Of a DNA stretch of 9,112 nt, positions 7,888 through 9,112 are shown piece by piece. A program made the position numbers and the translations under genes. Below the pieces are notes generated by a model. That model saw only the letters and a program-made list of their open reading frames with translations. It had not been told where the DNA came from and made no database searches. Position 1 is the first letter of the stretch, and every line of letters begins with the position of its first letter. This stretch comes from an uncultured Coriobacteriaceae bacterium (GTDB lineage Bacteria > Actinomycetota > Coriobacteriia > Coriobacteriales > Eggerthellaceae): positions 1-9,112 of the forward strand of contig USAB01000075.1 in the NCBI GenBank assembly GCA_900552585.1, given 5' to 3'.

Positions 7888-8496
7888 CTACAGCGCCACC
7901 ATCTGCTTGTGCTGGAATTCAAGCAGCGCTTCGGCCACGCGCACAAGGGCAAGGTAGTAGCCTTCCCCCGCCGCCGCTTCCACCTTCGCGGCGAACGCGC
8001 CGATCCACGACAGCGGATGCGCGATGATGAATCCCAGCGATTCCGGCTGCCGGCGATGGCAGATCTCGGACAGGTACAGCAGCTCGATGCCCATATGGTC
8101 CAGATGGGGCACCTCCGCCTCATTAAGATGGATGCCCACATCGTTCAGCAAGCCGGCCATATCTGCAGCGGGTTCCGTGCTTTCCATGCTGCCCTCGCCG
8201 TTCGTATAGTGTCCTTCCCAGGGAACGGCCTCGGGCGCCGGCGGGCCCACGAACAGGCGGGCGTATTCCACGGACGTGCGGTTCACGGCATCGTCGCCGT
8301 ACGAGACGATCAGGTTCTGCGCGCAGTCCGCGCACTCGTCCAGCTTCTCGGCCAGCTCCTCGGAGCCGAAATCGGGGAACGTATCCCAAAACGACGGGTC
8401 CAGACCCGCATGATTGCCCTGTGTCATGGGCTCCATCAGGGAATTCCCCAGAAACGCATACGCCCACGAAAGCGCATCCCACGATACTGCTGCCAT
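7888..8496 (-). CDS. TorD/DmsD family molecular chaperone
   Basis: Proteins of this family bind the twin-arginine signal or the apoenzyme of molybdopterin oxidoreductases (DMSO, TMAO and related reductases) in the cytosol until the cofactor is inserted. The 202-residue all-helical product shows the family marks VEYARLFVGPPAPEAVPWEGHY in pieces (E77-P86, then PWEGHY 92-97), PHLDHMGIELLYLSEI (130-145) and FIIAHPLSWI (157-166). The ATG at 8496 has AGGAG seven bases upstream. It lies 30 bases after the four-helix membrane protein gene on the same strand, so the two are probably one transcript. No oxidoreductase, iron-sulfur subunit or anchor subunit is in the window, so the client may lie elsewhere; Eggerthellaceae genomes commonly carry many such reductases. 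The family call is strong; the client is unknown. Confidence 0.9.
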   Translation of the reverse strand: MAAVSWDALSWAYAFLGNSLMEPMTQGNHAGLDPSFWDTFPDFGSEELAEKLDECADCAQNLIVSYGDDAVNRTSVEYARLFVGPPAPEAVPWEGHYTNGEGSMESTEPAADMAGLLNDVGIHLNEAEVPHLDHMGIELLYLSEICHRRQPESLGFIIAHPLSWIGAFAAKVEAAAGEGYYLALVRVAEALLEFQHKQMVAL

Positions 8497-8526
8497 TTGC
8501 CTTCTCCTGCCTTTCTCCTGTGCGCG

Positions 8527-8997
8527 CTACTTGTTCTTCTTGCTCTTCTTCGACTTATTGCGCTTGTCCGGCAGATGGAGAACCACCCATGCCTCGTAGA
8601 TGCAGATCGCATCCACGAGCAAGGCCACAAACGAGGTCGACCCGTAGCGGAGCAACCCGCCGGCAGACAGCAGCAGCGCCACAACGGCGCATGCCATGAA
8701 CGGCTTGCCGTCGCCGGGGAATGCCGTGTTCGAGGCGCGAATGCCGGTAACGCCCGTCAGGAGACCGGCCACGCTTTGCAGCAGCATCACAATGCCCATG
8801 CCCACCAGCATATCCGGGGTGTAATACGCCGTGGAAAGCCCCATGGGCGTAAACGCGTCGACACCGGTCGATGCCACGAATACCAGGATGCTGTACACGA
8901 CGCCGACGATCGAGATGATGATGGCGACAAGTGCGACGTAGAACACCAACGTCATCTTATTGCTGCGGACGCGGCCGCCCTTGCCCTTCGCTGCCAT
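8527..8997 (-). CDS. Hypothetical four-helix membrane protein
   Basis: I do not recognise the family. The 156-residue product has a short basic head (KGKGGRVRSNK), four membrane segments (about 16-42, 62-85, 100-116 and 121-142), and a highly basic tail (KRNKSKKSKKNK, 145-156). By the positive-inside rule both ends should face the cytosol. No haem-ligand histidine pairs or iron-sulfur cysteines are seen in the helices, so it does not look like a quinol-oxidising anchor subunit of a reductase. The ATG at 8997 has AAGGAG four bases upstream and a perfect TATAAT box about 35 bases upstream. It is the first gene of a pair with the TorD-like chaperone, but a functional link is only suggested by position. 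Confidence 0.85.
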   Translation of the reverse strand: MAAKGKGGRVRSNKMTLVFYVALVAIIISIVGVVYSILVFVASTGVDAFTPMGLSTAYYTPDMLVGMGIVMLLQSVAGLLTGVTGIRASNTAFPGDGKPFMACAVVALLLSAGGLLRYGSTSFVALLVDAICIYEAWVVLHLPDKRNKSKKSKKNK

Positions 8998-9032
8998 AGC
9001 TCTCCTTGTCCCTGCGGTTTTCTATCCTACTG

Positions 9033-9038
9033 ATTATA
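9033..9038 (-). promoter_or_regulatory. -10 box for the membrane protein-TorD pair
   Basis: On the minus strand this reads TATAAT, a perfect match to the sigma-70 -10 consensus, at 36 bases before the start codon at 8997. The region 16-18 bases upstream (ATGGCG/TATGGC) is a poor -35 match. The transcript would have a leader of about 30 bases that includes the AAGGAG site at 9002-9007. Confidence 0.65.
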
Positions 9039-9112
9039 GAGCAGTTGTCCTACCGCGCCATATGCCGGCGCCGAATAGCCCCGCGCGCAGCCGTACTACG
9101 CACTCCGCCCGC

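Noticed and set aside
7909..9033. 374-residue plus-strand frame opposite the chaperone and membrane protein genes
   Set aside because: His/Arg/Gln-rich shadow; the minus-strand frames have family motifs, ribosome binding sites and a promoter.

Overview
The window is GC-rich bacterial chromosome with seven protein-coding genes (one cut by the left edge). It has no RNA gene, CRISPR array or insertion sequence that I can recognise. The gene mix points to a Gram-positive actinobacterium, most likely an Eggerthellaceae/Coriobacteriia gut anaerobe: an LCP-family wall glycopolymer transferase, a TorD-type chaperone for molybdo-oxidoreductases, an LmrB-like exporter and a BCCT carrier. The taxonomic placement is inference from gene content and style, not from a marker gene.

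Layout, left to right. (1) Positions 1-1304, minus strand: a 14-helix DHA2-type MFS exporter whose 3' end lies outside the window. (2) Positions 1305-1806: a roughly 500-base divergent intergenic region with a terminator-like 9-bp hairpin, candidate promoters for both flanking genes, and a perfect 7+1+7 palindrome just upstream of the next gene. (3) Positions 1807-3114, plus: an LCP (LytR-CpsA-Psr) protein with a Ser-rich tail, followed by a 15-bp perfect stem. (4) About 390 bases with no convincing gene, then a 195-residue three-helix membrane protein with a basic C-terminal domain (3602-4189, plus), ending in a hairpin that has two mutually exclusive partners. (5) A leader of about 350 bases with several hairpins and a promoter, then a plus-strand set: BCCT transporter (4539-6365), carbon-nitrogen hydrolase (6477-7286) and MarR regulator (7367-7840). 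(6) A convergent, bidirectional terminator at 7851-7879. (7) A minus-strand pair: a four-helix membrane protein (8527-8997) followed by a TorD-like chaperone (7888-8496), behind a perfect TATAAT box at 9033-9038.

The most interesting unit is the BCCT-hydrolase-MarR set. The carrier keeps the aromatic cage known to bind trimethylammonium groups in BetP and the residues linked to sodium coupling. The next gene is an amidase/carbamoylase-type cysteine hydrolase with a complete Glu-Lys-Cys triad. A MarR repressor closes the set. The simplest reading is a regulated uptake-and-hydrolysis module for a quaternary-amine compound carrying an amide, carbamoyl or nitrile-type bond. The substrate cannot be told from sequence. 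The remaining genes look like ordinary envelope and respiratory housekeeping functions.
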